Part shown: positions 24,610 to 34,266 of the stretch, one piece after another | Numbering within the stretch: position 1 is the first letter of the stretch | Layout: the number at the start of each line of letters is the position of its first letter | Assembly (NCBI RefSeq): GCF_029892965.1 | Contig: NZ_JARXWN010000009.1 | Location: 120,593-184,592 of the forward strand | DNA from: Dysgonomonas sp. PF1-14 | GTDB lineage: Bacteria; Bacteroidota; Bacteroidia; Bacteroidales; Dysgonomonadaceae | Direction: 5' to 3' | DNA: 64,000 nt | The notes under the pieces: generated by a model | The model's database searches: none | Seen by the model: the letters and a program-made list of their open reading frames with translations, nothing else | What the model was told of the DNA's origin: nothing | Position numbers and translations under genes: made by a program

Positions 24610-24617
24610 TATATTTG
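24610..24617 (+). promoter_or_regulatory. -7 box of BACON-like lipoprotein 1
   Basis: TATATTTG 29 bp before the ATG at 24646; the surrounding 100 bp is nearly identical to that of copy 2. An ATTG lies 23 bp upstream as a poor -33. Confidence 0.5.
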
Positions 24618-24645
24618 CGAATACTTAACAAACAACATCATAATT

Positions 24646-25071
24646 ATGAGAAAACTTATACCTTTTATATTTGTATGCGCGCTTTGCTTAGGCTTTGCGG
24701 CTTGTGGCGGGGATGATGACGAGGAAGAAACTTATTTCAGAGTTAAAGGAGCCACTGAAGATCTCGCTTGGTTTACAATAGAACTAGAGAATAATGTGAC
24801 ACTTACAACTCTAAATATCGAATCTAATACAAACTGGGAATTAGTGAAAAACGGAAAGCTACTATCTAGCGAAGGTTATTGGTTTGTCGATGAGGTAATA
24901 GAACCTAACGAATTGTTTAGATTACTTGGAGACGGAAATAAGACAGTAAATATATATTTAGAGAAAAATATTAATCCATCAGATAAGACACATACAATAA
25001 AGGTTTACTACGGAAACAATAGAACAAAAACAATTAGCATAATCCAAAAAGGGACAGGATCAGCAAACTGA
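24646..25071 (+). CDS. BACON-like lipoprotein, copy 1
   Basis: The ATG at 24646 is chosen because it starts the lipoprotein signal peptide 'MRKLIPFIFVCALCLG' ending 'FAACGGDDDEEE'; an upstream ATG at 24607 lies inside the promoter box. The mature part (about 120 residues) shows a BACON-type pattern: 'TLNIESNTNWEL' near its start, a final 'TISIIQKGTG' strand, and 'GNKTVNIYLEKNINPSDK' between. BACON domains are beta-sandwiches of Bacteroidetes surface proteins thought to bind mucin or glycans. Acidic residues follow the lipidated Cys, a signal for surface export in Bacteroidetes. It pairs with a diverged copy at 25424. Confidence 0.75.
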   Translation: MRKLIPFIFVCALCLGFAACGGDDDEEETYFRVKGATEDLAWFTIELENNVTLTTLNIESNTNWELVKNGKLLSSEGYWFVDEVIEPNELFRLLGDGNKTVNIYLEKNINPSDKTHTIKVYYGNNRTKTISIIQKGTGSAN

Positions 25072-25084
25072 TTAAAGCAAAAGA

Positions 25085-25114
25085 AGGCAAAGAGGAACTG
25101 CTCTCTCTTTGCCT
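25085..25114. terminator. Hairpin after BACON-like lipoprotein 1
   Basis: AGGCAAAGAG (25085-25094) pairs with CTCTTTGCCT (25105-25114). It is the duplicated copy of the hairpin at 25860-25889. Confidence 0.6.
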
Positions 25115-25136
25115 CTCAATATGCCACTCTCACATA

Positions 25137-25309
25137 TTATATCTGCCTGATAAGCTTTATGGTCCCCGGCTTTTTCCCTAAAGGATCGTACCCGTCTATT
25201 TCTGCCGCATAGTATAGGTCTCCATTAAGCTTTACCAACGATCTACCCAGATCCTTGTACTCCTCCGGACTCAGATAACAGTTTACTATTGTATAGTGTT
25301 TCTGATTGG
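25137..25309 (-). pseudogene. Duplicated 3' end of the phage structural gene
   Basis: On the minus strand this encodes the same C-terminal residues as the 862-residue phage protein ('YTIVNCYLSPEEYKDLG', 'LYYAAEIDGYDPLGKKPG', 'TIKLIRQI'). The N-terminal 800 residues are missing. It is a by-product of the tandem duplication and is not an independent gene. Confidence 0.85.
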
Positions 25310-25387
25310 TCAACAACAGAAGCATACGTAAAGATAACACAATGATAGCATTTTTTAATAATTGAAATTTATTTTAACAAAAAAGTG

Positions 25388-25395
25388 TATATTTG
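25388..25395 (+). promoter_or_regulatory. -7 box of BACON-like lipoprotein 2
   Basis: TATATTTG in the second duplication unit, 29 bp before the ATG at 25424, in the same context as in unit 1. Confidence 0.5.
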
Positions 25396-25423
25396 CGAAT
25401 ACTTAACAAACAACATCATAATT

Positions 25424-25846
25424 ATGAGAAAACTTATACCTTTTATATTTGTATGCGCACTTTGCTTAGGCTTTGCGGCTTGTGGCGGAGATGATGACGA
25501 GGAAGAAGAAGTTTATTTTAGAATAAAAGAAGCTTCGGAGTACGGTAAATCAACTATATATGTTACTGTGGACAATGATGTATTAATGACTACTCTGAGT
25601 GTTGAAACAAACCTGAAAGACTGGGGACTAGTAAAGGAGGATACCAGAGAATATTTTTGGTCTTTTGAAGAAGATATAGCCTCCGATTTACGCACCATCA
25701 AAGGAAGCGGAAATAAAACCGTAAATATATATTTTATAGAAAACACCAATCAACAGGATAGAGCAGCGCATCTTGATGTGCTCTATGGAGATAATGTCAA
25801 AAGGACAATTGTGTTAACACAAAAGGGTATAGGATCAGCAAACTGA
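25424..25846 (+). CDS. BACON-like lipoprotein, copy 2
   Basis: A 140-residue lipoprotein. The first 30 residues (signal peptide, Cys and 'GGDDDEEE') are the same as in copy 1, and the last residues ('QKGIGSAN') nearly so. In between, identity falls sharply: copy 2 has 'ASEYGKSTIYVTVDNDVLMT', 'TLSVETNLKDWGLVKED' and 'GNKTVNIYFIENTNQQD' where copy 1 has only related sequence. The domain pattern is again BACON-like. The mosaic of conserved leader and diverged core suggests cassette exchange or strong diversifying selection. It is convergent with the phage structural gene. Confidence 0.75.
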   Translation: MRKLIPFIFVCALCLGFAACGGDDDEEEEVYFRIKEASEYGKSTIYVTVDNDVLMTTLSVETNLKDWGLVKEDTREYFWSFEEDIASDLRTIKGSGNKTVNIYFIENTNQQDRAAHLDVLYGDNVKRTIVLTQKGIGSAN

Positions 25847-25859
25847 TTAAAGCAAAAAA

Positions 25860-25889
25860 AGGCAAAGAGGAACTGCTCTCTCTTTGCCT
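25860..25889. terminator. Bidirectional hairpin between lipoprotein 2 and the phage gene
   Basis: AGGCAAAGAG (25860-25869) pairs with CTCTTTGCCT (25880-25889). On the minus strand it is followed by a run of seven T, so it mainly terminates the phage structural gene. Confidence 0.7.
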
Positions 25890-25911
25890 CTCAATATGCC
25901 ACTCTCATATA

Positions 25912-28500
25912 TTATATCTGCCTGATAAGCTTTATGGTCCCCGGCTTTTTCCCTAAAGGATCGTACCCGTCTATTTCTGCCGCATAGTATAGGTCTCCAT
26001 TAAGCTTTACCAACGATCTACCCAGATCCTTGTACTCCTCCGGACTTAGATAACAGTTTACTATTGTATAGTGTTTCTGATTGGTCAACAACAGAAAATA
26101 GTTACTCATAATAGTATCAGGCTCATTCCTATAGTTCAGTTTTTGTCTGTAGTTTCCGTCATACTCATCCGACACCAAAGCAACAGTAGCTGTCCTACCC
26201 AGTCTCAGATTCAGCTCTTTCACCCCTGATTTATACCAGAAACGTTGCCCTTTGTCAAAATACTCTTTGGATAGCATCTCTTTATAATCGTAGTCATTTT
26301 CCCATGCTTCGTGATCTGCTATTACCGGAACCTCCATAAACACAAGTCCCAGCAATTTATGCAGTTTCGAGTTATATAGTTTCTTATACCAGCAGTAAGA
26401 AAAATTTGACGTTTGTGTCTGTTTGTTTACATCCTCGCTACCTGTTTCAAATGTTCCGCCGCCATCATCCCCTGTGTTTAGCTTAAGTTCTGCCTGTTCG
26501 TTTTGTTTTGCGATGCTCTCTACATACCCTTCCTCGCCGGTATCTATGGTAAATCCCAGTTCATACACAGACGGGAGGTTAAGCGGCTGATTAGATAGTT
26601 GGTTTATATTGGCTTTTTCATCCAAGTCTATAACCGCAGATGTATTTCTCGCAATTTCCTTTGCTTTTATATCCAGATTAAACCTATTTCCGCCGACATT
26701 GTATAAGGTAAGATTAAATGCCTTGCAGAAATTATCTATCCAGTCGTTTATTTTTACTTCGCTTGGTAGCGATTTCATTAAATCAATCTGATTTTCAACA
26801 AAAGCACCCTCGTCATTCTTATCCCAATCCATTGCTTCTGTACTACTCCCGTCATCATCTATTTTCAACCAATCCCGATAATGATTAAACGGCTCTATTT
26901 CCAGACTGAAATCTATACTGTATCCAAATAAACTATTATCCCATTGAAAAAAGATATCGGTCTCTTTCTCTTTGTACTGCGAAAATTTATAGTTGGCTAG
27001 GGTTAACAGGTCTATTTTATCTTCTTTATCGAGCCAGACAACCTGACTGACTATACCTCCGGCTGATATATTATTATTTCTCCATGTATGAGTATCTGCA
27101 TTCTGCAGGTCTACTATAAACTTCCCTTTTTTATCCCAGTTCCTTTTTAAATAGCTAGGACTATACACAGCCGAATATGTTCTGTCTGTTACCCCGTTTC
27201 CGCCATCAAAGTCCCACGAGCGTCCGCCTGATATTGCCATCGGATTACAGTAGTCTACATTCAGAGGGTTTCTGAAATTTTCGTCCGGATGTTTGCCAAA
27301 GGCAAAACCACAAAGGAAATTCTTGTCTATTTTCGGGTCTATAAAATTGACTCTGTGATGTTCCGGGAATACAGCTTCATCATCTTTTATATCCTGATTG
27401 ATATTATCCAGAGCGAATTTGTTTATAAATTGAATTTCGTTCAACGATTTATCCAGATTCTTCACCAGATGTATCTCTATAGGTGAGCTATCCAAAGTGC
27501 CTGTTCTTACTCCTATTCTTTGACTATGAGTCAACAACTGTTCATCAGTCAACATACTTAAGTCTACATTGAATCGTATCTTGTACAGACCTGATCGCGG
27601 TATAGTAATAGTAGTTTTATTTCTTGTTGTTATATTCCCTCCGTTATCACTATGGATAGCCATTTGACTATTTTGTGAGTCAAACAAATTCACAATATAC
27701 CGACGGCTTTCCGCGTCTGTCACATATTTATTTTCAAAGGTTTTTGTATTATTCCTATAATGTTTCCATTCTCCACCTATCCAAATTTTACTCACTCCCC
27801 AGTCAAACTCATAATCACTCGGATTTTTATAACTCACATATAACTTCGATAATCTTTCATCTGCCAGCGCTGTGCCCGACAGATTATATCCCGCCTGTTC
27901 AAAGATATTTTTCAACATCTCTACACAATTTACAGAAGGATAAAAATCCTCTAAACCCAAAGTCACACTATTATCGTATATATCTTTACCCGTAAATTCT
28001 CCATTCTCCTTTGGCGACTTAGGGAGTAATCCGTACAAAACGAGTGGGAATATTACCGGAGAATCTTCTGCATTATTATATTCCGAAATACTATCGAATC
28101 CCTTAAAATTATTGAGTTCCCACTTCCCTGCCTGATTCATCATCGTCTCCCCGAATATATCTTTCACAGTTTTGGGAGCAGGGACGCCCAGATTACCTTT
28201 GTACGATTTCTTTGTAATACTGCTCAGACGAAACTTTCCATCAAAGATCTTCACACCGTCCACCAACAGTTGAGCATCGTAAAGCTGCGAAAACTTCCCC
28301 CTCACCTCTTCAGTGTTTGTATAGCCGAAAATAGTATTATTCACCGCCGTAGCAGGCAAGGTAATATCATACGATTTTTGCGCATCTTTTGTACTTAGTT
28401 CCGCCGGATTCAGAAACTGACGTTTGAGATATATCGAAAACGTTTCCGGATTTTCTATCTCACATAATTGTTTGTTAATGTAGAGTTCTATACTTGCCAT
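25912..28500 (-). CDS. Phage-type structural (tail/baseplate-like) protein, 862 residues
   Basis: A long soluble protein without signal peptide. The N-terminus 'MASIELYINKQLCEIENPE' and 'LKRQFLNPAELSTKDAQKSY' with 'DITLPATAVNNTIFGY' resembles large structural proteins of Bacteroides phages and prophages, in which this part looks like a virion hub or baseplate domain. The middle is beta-rich with many Asn/Asp/Trp, and a region 'SLPSEVKINDWIDNFCKAFN' recurs in such proteins. It lies 58 bp downstream of the terminase gene on the same strand and is intact over 2.6 kb. The role is inferred from the neighbour and from remembered similarity; a domesticated function is possible. Confidence 0.6.
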   Translation of the reverse strand: MASIELYINKQLCEIENPETFSIYLKRQFLNPAELSTKDAQKSYDITLPATAVNNTIFGYTNTEEVRGKFSQLYDAQLLVDGVKIFDGKFRLSSITKKSYKGNLGVPAPKTVKDIFGETMMNQAGKWELNNFKGFDSISEYNNAEDSPVIFPLVLYGLLPKSPKENGEFTGKDIYDNSVTLGLEDFYPSVNCVEMLKNIFEQAGYNLSGTALADERLSKLYVSYKNPSDYEFDWGVSKIWIGGEWKHYRNNTKTFENKYVTDAESRRYIVNLFDSQNSQMAIHSDNGGNITTRNKTTITIPRSGLYKIRFNVDLSMLTDEQLLTHSQRIGVRTGTLDSSPIEIHLVKNLDKSLNEIQFINKFALDNINQDIKDDEAVFPEHHRVNFIDPKIDKNFLCGFAFGKHPDENFRNPLNVDYCNPMAISGGRSWDFDGGNGVTDRTYSAVYSPSYLKRNWDKKGKFIVDLQNADTHTWRNNNISAGGIVSQVVWLDKEDKIDLLTLANYKFSQYKEKETDIFFQWDNSLFGYSIDFSLEIEPFNHYRDWLKIDDDGSSTEAMDWDKNDEGAFVENQIDLMKSLPSEVKINDWIDNFCKAFNLTLYNVGGNRFNLDIKAKEIARNTSAVIDLDEKANINQLSNQPLNLPSVYELGFTIDTGEEGYVESIAKQNEQAELKLNTGDDGGGTFETGSEDVNKQTQTSNFSYCWYKKLYNSKLHKLLGLVFMEVPVIADHEAWENDYDYKEMLSKEYFDKGQRFWYKSGVKELNLRLGRTATVALVSDEYDGNYRQKLNYRNEPDTIMSNYFLLLTNQKHYTIVNCYLSPEEYKDLGRSLVKLNGDLYYAAEIDGYDPLGKKPGTIKLIRQI

Positions 28501-28558
28501 AATTCCATAATTTTAAAGTTTTTACCATACAGATAAAGTTTTCCGAATCCGATAACAA

Positions 28559-29728
28559 CTATTTACCTTTAATTACCGAATAATTCAATTCCCCGTTATT
28601 CTCCATCAGCTTATTCAGACACACATAGCGCTGAGCATCAATAGAATGATTGTACCGATCTATCGGTGTATTCGTCGCATTCCCGAATTCATCCGTTTTC
28701 CACCGGTAGTTGCGATATTCATTGATAATATTCGTGCTGCCTTTCGTTATATGCTTTTTGTACCTGTTCAGTATCGATATTCCCGTAGTGATGCTATCCT
28801 TCCCTTTTTCGGCAGGCTCTACCTTCCAGCCTTTCGATGCTATTTCCCTGATACTCTTCGGCTCGGCGCTATCGGCTACCACAGGCGTATCGCGTGGAAT
28901 ATCCAGTTCTTCGAGTACCGAAGCAATCATCATATTATCGTACCCCTTTTCGTATAGTAATTCATCTATCCACAGTTCGCCATCCGACAGGCGGATATCT
29001 ACAATAGCTGTAGGATCGTTCGTGAAGCCGAAATCCATACCCAGCCACCGTTTTTTATACGTATCGGGCATCTTTTCCACAATATCCCAGTTACGCATTA
29101 CTCCTCCCTGACGCGTTCCGGTAAGCCCTTCCCCATACACCTGCCACCACTCGGCATCGTTGCGGTTCGACTCTATTTCTTTTATCTGAGCTGACGATAA
29201 ATACTGGTTGTCCTTGTATGTAGAATGTATGAGCTCTACCTCAGGCTGAGTTAACACCCTTTCATCGAGCCAGAATTCAAAGCATGGATTACAATCCAGA
29301 AAAATAGTCTCCGTAGTACGGATTGCCAACTGCCTGTATATTTCATAATCTATATTTATACATTCGTTTATATACAATATATTACGTGAAGGCCCATGTA
29401 CTTTAGATGGGTTATCTGCCGAAAAGAACTCTATCATCGATCCCTTTATCATATAAATTTTATCAGTAGCATTCCAGTTTTTTTCATCCCAGCTATTCAT
29501 CTGTTGCAGGATTTCCTTAAAATCGCGGATACATCCCTTTTTCAGATGCGGAAGAGACTCGGACACGATAGAAATAGTCTTGGGCGAAGAAGCCTTATCG
29601 GCAAGCGTAAATAATAACTGCAACACACTGTAGGTCTTAGAAGACCGGGTAGAACCTTTATTTACAATATAGCGTACCCCATTGTTATAAGCATCCATAT
29701 TTCTCGAAAACACACTCGTTATATTCAT
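28559..29728 (-). CDS. Phage terminase large subunit (TerL, PBSX-type)
   Basis: A 389-residue DNA-packaging motor protein. The N-terminal ATPase has a Walker A 'NKGSTRSSKTYSV' (residues about 23-35) and Walker B/catalytic region 'RNILYINECINIDYE'. The C-terminal RNase H-like nuclease has acidic residues in 'WLGMDFGFTNDPTAIVDI', 'VVADSAEPKSIRE' and 'RYNHSIDAQRYVC', as in the Terminase_3/3C families. Both domains look complete. No small terminase, portal, capsid, integrase or lysis genes are near, so it is an orphan. It runs into the structural gene on the same strand. Confidence 0.9.
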   Translation of the reverse strand: MNITSVFSRNMDAYNNGVRYIVNKGSTRSSKTYSVLQLLFTLADKASSPKTISIVSESLPHLKKGCIRDFKEILQQMNSWDEKNWNATDKIYMIKGSMIEFFSADNPSKVHGPSRNILYINECINIDYEIYRQLAIRTTETIFLDCNPCFEFWLDERVLTQPEVELIHSTYKDNQYLSSAQIKEIESNRNDAEWWQVYGEGLTGTRQGGVMRNWDIVEKMPDTYKKRWLGMDFGFTNDPTAIVDIRLSDGELWIDELLYEKGYDNMMIASVLEELDIPRDTPVVADSAEPKSIREIASKGWKVEPAEKGKDSITTGISILNRYKKHITKGSTNIINEYRNYRWKTDEFGNATNTPIDRYNHSIDAQRYVCLNKLMENNGELNYSVIKGK

Positions 29729-29879
29729 GTTTTTCCTTTATAGATAAAATCCTTTGTATTTCTTCAACATTTTCCATCTAAAAAATACATAACCGTAATT
29801 ATTCACAATTATCAGCCTTTTAATAAGAAATTTTAGGTGCTAAAACTTTACCAAGCAAACAAAATACTGTACTTTTGTG

Positions 29880-29887
29880 TTGCATTT
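29880..29887 (+). promoter_or_regulatory. Candidate -7 box of the mutAB promoter
   Basis: TACTTTTG matches TAnnTTTG and lies 123 bp before the mutA ATG, implying a long 5' leader of about 115 nt. The 282-bp gap from TerL to mutA otherwise shows no motif; a cobalamin riboswitch was looked for but not recognised. Confidence 0.45.
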
Positions 29888-30010
29888 TTAAAAGCGGTAA
29901 CTATTTGAGTGTAAACACTTATAAATATATTTTAACAAGCATAAATTTGCTTTATATTAATCGATTATAGATCAACAGAATAACCTATATATAAACAATT
30001 TAATTTAATC

Positions 30011-31897
30011 ATGGCTAATCAGAAAGAAAAGCTTTTCTCAGACTTCCCTGCGGTTTCTACCGAAGAGTGGATGGCAAAGATCACGGCTGACCTTAAAGGC
30101 GCCGATTTTGAGAAAAAACTTGTTTGGAGAACAAACGAGGGGTTCAATGTAAACCCTTTTTACAGGAGTGAAAACCTAGAAGGCCTGAAAACGACCGATT
30201 CGCTTCCCGGAGAATTCCCTTACATTCGTGGCACAAAAAAAGACAATGAGTGGTACACTCGTCAAGACATTTGTGTAAAGGATTTTAAGGCAGCAAATGC
30301 TAAAGCTCTCGATGTGTTGCACAAAGGAGTGAACTCTCTTGGTTTTAATATCGACGGAGATGATGTTAACGTAGAAAACATCAAAACACTGTTGAAGGAT
30401 ATTCACCCGGAAGCAGTAGAACTCAATTTCAGCACATGCTACCGTAAATCTTTAGAGCTGACCAAGATACTGGTTGAATACATTAAAGGTTTAGGCGTAG
30501 ATGTGATGAATTGCTATGGCTCGGTAAACTACGATCCGTTCAAACCGCTTTTGAAAAAAGGGCGTGATGCAGAAGGATGGGTAGAAAAAGCTGCTGAAAT
30601 AGTAAAAGCTGCTGCACCACTTCCTCGTTTTCGTGTATTGGCTGTTAATGCACATGCATTGAACGATGGTGGTTCATACATTTTCCAGGAACTGGGCTAT
30701 GCTCTGGCTAACGGAAATCAAATATTGAGCGCACTTGTTGAAACAGGTTTAGATGCCACACTGGTAGCCAAGAAAATTAAATTTAACTTCGGTATCGGCG
30801 GAAACTATTTTATGGAGATCGCCAAATTCCGTGCGGCACGCTGGTTATGGGCTGAAATAGTAGAAGCTTACAAACCAATTTGCCCGAACGAATGTCCTAA
30901 CAAGACACAGGAAGGCCTTTGTCGCTGTGCGGCTAAAATATATGCTCATGCACAGACATCTACATTCAACAAAACAATCTACGATGCACATGTAAACTTG
31001 CTTCGCACACAAACAGAAGCCATGTCTGCCACTATCGCAGGCGTTAATTCACTTACTGTGCGTCCGTTTGACGAAACATATAAAACATCGGATGACTTCT
31101 CTGAGCGTATCGCTCGCAACCAACAGTTGCTATTGAAAGAAGAATGTCACTTCGATAAGATCACAGACCCATCTTCAGGTTCATATTATATTGAAAACCT
31201 TACTAAGTCTATCGCTGAACAAGCATGGAAATTATTCCTCGAAACAGACGAAAAAGGTTTCTACGAAGCATTGAAAGCCGGAACAGTACAGACAGCCGTT
31301 AAAACATCTGCGGACAACCGCTTCAAAGCACTGGCTACCCGCCGCGAAGTTCTGCTGGGAACCAACCAATTCCCTAACTTCACCGAAAAAGCTGAAAGCA
31401 AAATCGTTGAAAGAGAAGCTTGCGGATGTGGATGTGGAAAAGATGCTCCTTACATGCCTCTTCCTACCGACCGTTTGGGAACTGCATTCGAAGAAATGCG
31501 TCTGGCTACCGAGAAACATGGCGCTCCTACAGTATTCATGCTTACAATCGGTAATCTGGGTATGCGTCTGGCTCGTGCTCAGTTCTCAAGTAACTTCTTT
31601 GCTTGTGCTGGTTACAAGGTAATTGACAACTTAGGATTTGAAACTGTAGAAGAAGGTGTAAAAGCTGCATTCGACAAGAAAGCAGATATCATCGTTCTTT
31701 GTTCGAGCGATGACGAATATGCTACTTATGCACCAGAAGCACACAAACTGATACAAGGTAAAGCTCACTTTGTAGTAGCTGGTGCTCCTGCATCTATGGA
31801 CGAACTGAAAGCTCAGGGAATAGAACACTTCGTGAATGTGAAGAGCAATGTTCTTGAAACGTTGAGGATGTTCAATGCCAAATTAGGAATCAATTAA
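30011..31897 (+). CDS. mutA: Methylmalonyl-CoA mutase small (beta) subunit
   Basis: A 628-residue subunit of the B12-dependent enzyme that interconverts methylmalonyl-CoA and succinyl-CoA, part of propionate formation in Bacteroidales. The TIM-barrel half shows 'FNFGIGGNYFMEIAKFRAAR' and 'ATIAGVNSLTVRPFDE', both mutase signatures. The C-terminal Rossmann-like domain lacks the D-x-H-x-x-G motif that binds cobalamin, as expected for the non-catalytic subunit. A Cys-rich linker 'EACGCGCGKDAPY' separates the domains. mutB follows after 84 bp on the same strand. Confidence 0.96.
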   Translation: MANQKEKLFSDFPAVSTEEWMAKITADLKGADFEKKLVWRTNEGFNVNPFYRSENLEGLKTTDSLPGEFPYIRGTKKDNEWYTRQDICVKDFKAANAKALDVLHKGVNSLGFNIDGDDVNVENIKTLLKDIHPEAVELNFSTCYRKSLELTKILVEYIKGLGVDVMNCYGSVNYDPFKPLLKKGRDAEGWVEKAAEIVKAAAPLPRFRVLAVNAHALNDGGSYIFQELGYALANGNQILSALVETGLDATLVAKKIKFNFGIGGNYFMEIAKFRAARWLWAEIVEAYKPICPNECPNKTQEGLCRCAAKIYAHAQTSTFNKTIYDAHVNLLRTQTEAMSATIAGVNSLTVRPFDETYKTSDDFSERIARNQQLLLKEECHFDKITDPSSGSYYIENLTKSIAEQAWKLFLETDEKGFYEALKAGTVQTAVKTSADNRFKALATRREVLLGTNQFPNFTEKAESKIVEREACGCGCGKDAPYMPLPTDRLGTAFEEMRLATEKHGAPTVFMLTIGNLGMRLARAQFSSNFFACAGYKVIDNLGFETVEEGVKAAFDKKADIIVLCSSDDEYATYAPEAHKLIQGKAHFVVAGAPASMDELKAQGIEHFVNVKSNVLETLRMFNAKLGIN

Positions 31898-31981
31898 TTT
31901 TAGTTTCAGAGCTTGCAAGTGTACTAGTTTACTAGTAAAAACTAGAACTCTTGAACTCTAGAACTCTTTAAATAAAAAAAC

Positions 31982-34129
31982 ATGAAACCAAATTTTAAAG
32001 ATATAGACATTAACAAAGCAGGTTTTGCAGCAACAAATGCGGCAAAATGGGCTGCTGATAATGGCATCGAGGCTAATTGGACTACTCCTGAGTTAATTCC
32101 TGTGAAGCCTGTATACACAAAAGAAGACCTTGAAGGCATGGAGCACCTTAACTATGCTTCAGGTATTCCTCCGTTCCTTCGCGGACCATACTCAGGTATG
32201 TACGCTATGCGCCCTTGGACAATCCGCCAGTATGCAGGATTCTCTACTGCTGCCGAATCGAATGCATTCTATCGCCGTAATCTTGCTTCGGGACAGAAAG
32301 GTCTTTCCGTTGCATTCGACCTTGCCACACACCGTGGATACGATGCCGACCACCCTCGCGTAGTGGGTGACGTAGGTAAAGCAGGGGTTTCGATCTGTTC
32401 GGTAGAGGACATGAAAGTATTGTTCGAAGGGATTCCATTGAATCAGATGTCAGTTTCGATGACAATGAACGGTGCTGTGCTTCCTATACTTGCGTTCTAC
32501 ATCAATGCAGGACTTGAGCAGGGTGCTAAACTGGAAGAAATGGCGGGAACAATCCAAAATGATATCCTGAAAGAATTCATGGTGCGTAATACTTATATCT
32601 ATCCGCCAGAATTCTCAATGAAGATCATCGCTGATATCTTCGAATACACATCACAGAAGATGCCTAAATTCAACTCTATCTCTATCTCGGGTTACCACAT
32701 GCAGGAAGCCGGAGCGACAGCAGATATCGAGTTGGCTTACACCCTTGCCGATGGTATGGAATATCTGAAAGCAGGTATCGACGCAGGTATCGATGTAGAT
32801 GCTTTTGCACCTCGCCTGTCGTTCTTCTGGGCTATCGGTATGAACCACTTTATGGAGATCGCTAAAATGCGTGCCGGACGCTTGCTGTGGGCGAAGATCG
32901 TAAAAAGCTTCGGAGCTAAGAACCCTAAATCGCTTGCACTTCGTACTCACTCCCAAACATCAGGTTGGTCGTTGACTGAGCAAGATCCTTTCAACAATGT
33001 TGGCCGTACTTGTATCGAAGCAATGGCTTCTGCATTAGGACACACTCAATCACTGCATACAAATGCTTTGGATGAGGCTATCGCATTGCCTACCGACTTC
33101 TCTGCCCGTATAGCACGTAACACACAGATATACATTCAGGAAGAAACTTATATTACTAAGGAAATTGATCCTTGGGCAGGCTCTTACTATGTGGAAACAC
33201 TGACTAACGAACTTGTTCACAAAGCATGGGAACATATTCAGGAGATACAGAAATTGGGCGGCATGGCTAAAGCCATCGAGACCGGTCTTCCTAAAATGCG
33301 TATCGAAGAAGCTGCTGCACGTACTCAGGCTAAAATCGACTCAGGAACTCAGACCATCATTGGTGTTAATAAATACCGCCTAGAGAAAGAAGACCCTATC
33401 GACATTCTTGATGTGGACAATACTGAAGTTCGCCGTCAGCAGATCGAGCGTCTGAACGACCTGAAAGCTAAACGTGACAATGAAGCTGTGAAGAAAGCAC
33501 TTGCTGCTATCACAGAATGTGTTAAGACTAAAAAAGGCAACCTGCTGGAGCTTGCTGTTGAGGCAGCTCGTCTTCGTGCTACATTAGGAGAAATCTCTGA
33601 TGCCTGCGAAGAAGTAGTAGGACGTTATAAAGCAATAATCAGAACAATTTCAGGCGTGTATTCATCAGAAACTAAGAAAGACCCTACATTCCAGAAAGCG
33701 CAGGAGCTTGTGGAACAGTTTGCGAAGAAAGAAGGTCGTCAGCCTCGTATCATGGTCGCCAAAATGGGTCAGGACGGACACGACCGTGGAGCAAAAGTAG
33801 TGGCAACCGGTTATGCCGACTGCGGATTCGACGTAGATATGGGACCATTGTTCCAGACTCCGGAAGAAGCTGCCCGTCAGGCTGTAGAAAACGATGTGAA
33901 CGTACTGGGAGTATCTTCTCTTGCCGCAGGACACAAAACACTTGTGCCGCAGGTAATAGCAGAGTTGAAAAAACTTGGTCGCGAAGACATCGTGGTAATT
34001 GCCGGAGGTGTAATCCCAGCTCAGGACTATGACTTCCTGTACAAAGCGGGTGTTGCAGCTATCTTTGGCCCGGGTACTTCAGTGACTAAGGCTGCTGTGC
34101 AGATAATGGAAATATTGTTGGCTGAGTAA
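31982..34129 (+). CDS. mutB: Methylmalonyl-CoA mutase large (alpha, catalytic) subunit
   Basis: A 715-residue catalytic subunit. The TIM barrel holds '[20 protein letters not shown]' (substrate-binding Tyr and Arg) and '[20 protein letters not shown]'. The C-terminal cobalamin domain has '[19 protein letters not shown]' with the D-x-H-x-x-G lower axial ligand near residue 597, then '[13 protein letters not shown]' and '[15 protein letters not shown]'. Length is standard. The 84-bp gap to mutA contains ACTAGTTTACTAG and AACTCTTGAACTCTAGAACTC words that recur in other intergenic regions here. A clear terminator follows. Confidence 0.97.
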   Translation: MKPNFKDIDINKAGFAATNAAKWAADNGIEANWTTPELIPVKPVYTKEDLEGMEHLNYASGIPPFLRGPYSGMYAMRPWTIRQYAGFSTAAESNAFYRRNLASGQKGLSVAFDLATHRGYDADHPRVVGDVGKAGVSICSVEDMKVLFEGIPLNQMSVSMTMNGAVLPILAFYINAGLEQGAKLEEMAGTIQNDILKEFMVRNTYIYPPEFSMKIIADIFEYTSQKMPKFNSISISGYHMQEAGATADIELAYTLADGMEYLKAGIDAGIDVDAFAPRLSFFWAIGMNHFMEIAKMRAGRLLWAKIVKSFGAKNPKSLALRTHSQTSGWSLTEQDPFNNVGRTCIEAMASALGHTQSLHTNALDEAIALPTDFSARIARNTQIYIQEETYITKEIDPWAGSYYVETLTNELVHKAWEHIQEIQKLGGMAKAIETGLPKMRIEEAAARTQAKIDSGTQTIIGVNKYRLEKEDPIDILDVDNTEVRRQQIERLNDLKAKRDNEAVKKALAAITECVKTKKGNLLELAVEAARLRATLGEISDACEEVVGRYKAIIRTISGVYSSETKKDPTFQKAQELVEQFAKKEGRQPRIMVAKMGQDGHDRGAKVVATGYADCGFDVDMGPLFQTPEEAARQAVENDVNVLGVSSLAAGHKTLVPQVIAELKKLGREDIVVIAGGVIPAQDYDFLYKAGVAAIFGPGTSVTKAAVQIMEILLAE

Positions 34130-34152
34130 TTTTAGTTGATTATTTAGATAAA

Positions 34153-34189
34153 AGAAACTCCTGCTTGTAATAGGCAGGAGTTTCTTGTT
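34153..34189 (+). terminator. Rho-independent terminator after mutB
   Basis: Perfect 12-bp stem AGAAACTCCTGC (34153-34164) with GCAGGAGTTTCT (34174-34185), then T-rich sequence. Confidence 0.85.
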
Positions 34190-34266
34190 TTAAAGTTCCG
34201 AATTGGAAGATTGATTTATACAACATTTTCATTTATCTTTAGACGGAAACTGACAAACTAAATGCT

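Larger units (their letters stand above)
24532..26084. repeat. Tandem duplication of about 0.78 kb
   Basis: Unit 1 (24532-25309) and unit 2 (25310-26084) are direct copies. Each contains a promoter, a BACON-like lipoprotein gene, a hairpin and a 170-bp stretch of the 3' end of the phage structural gene. TCAACAACAGAA stands at each boundary (24532, 25310 and 26085), so recombination between 12-bp direct repeats is a likely origin. The flanks (promoter, signal peptide, hairpin, phage 3' end) are almost identical while about 350 bp inside the lipoprotein genes differ strongly. Confidence 0.9.

Noticed and set aside
24532..29728. Complete prophage
   Set aside because: Only terminase and one structural gene are present; integrase, portal, capsid, lysis and attachment sites were not found.
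29888..30010. Cobalamin riboswitch before the methylmalonyl-CoA mutase genes
   Set aside because: The leader is about 115 nt, AT-rich and lacks the conserved B12-box; it is too short for the usual aptamer.
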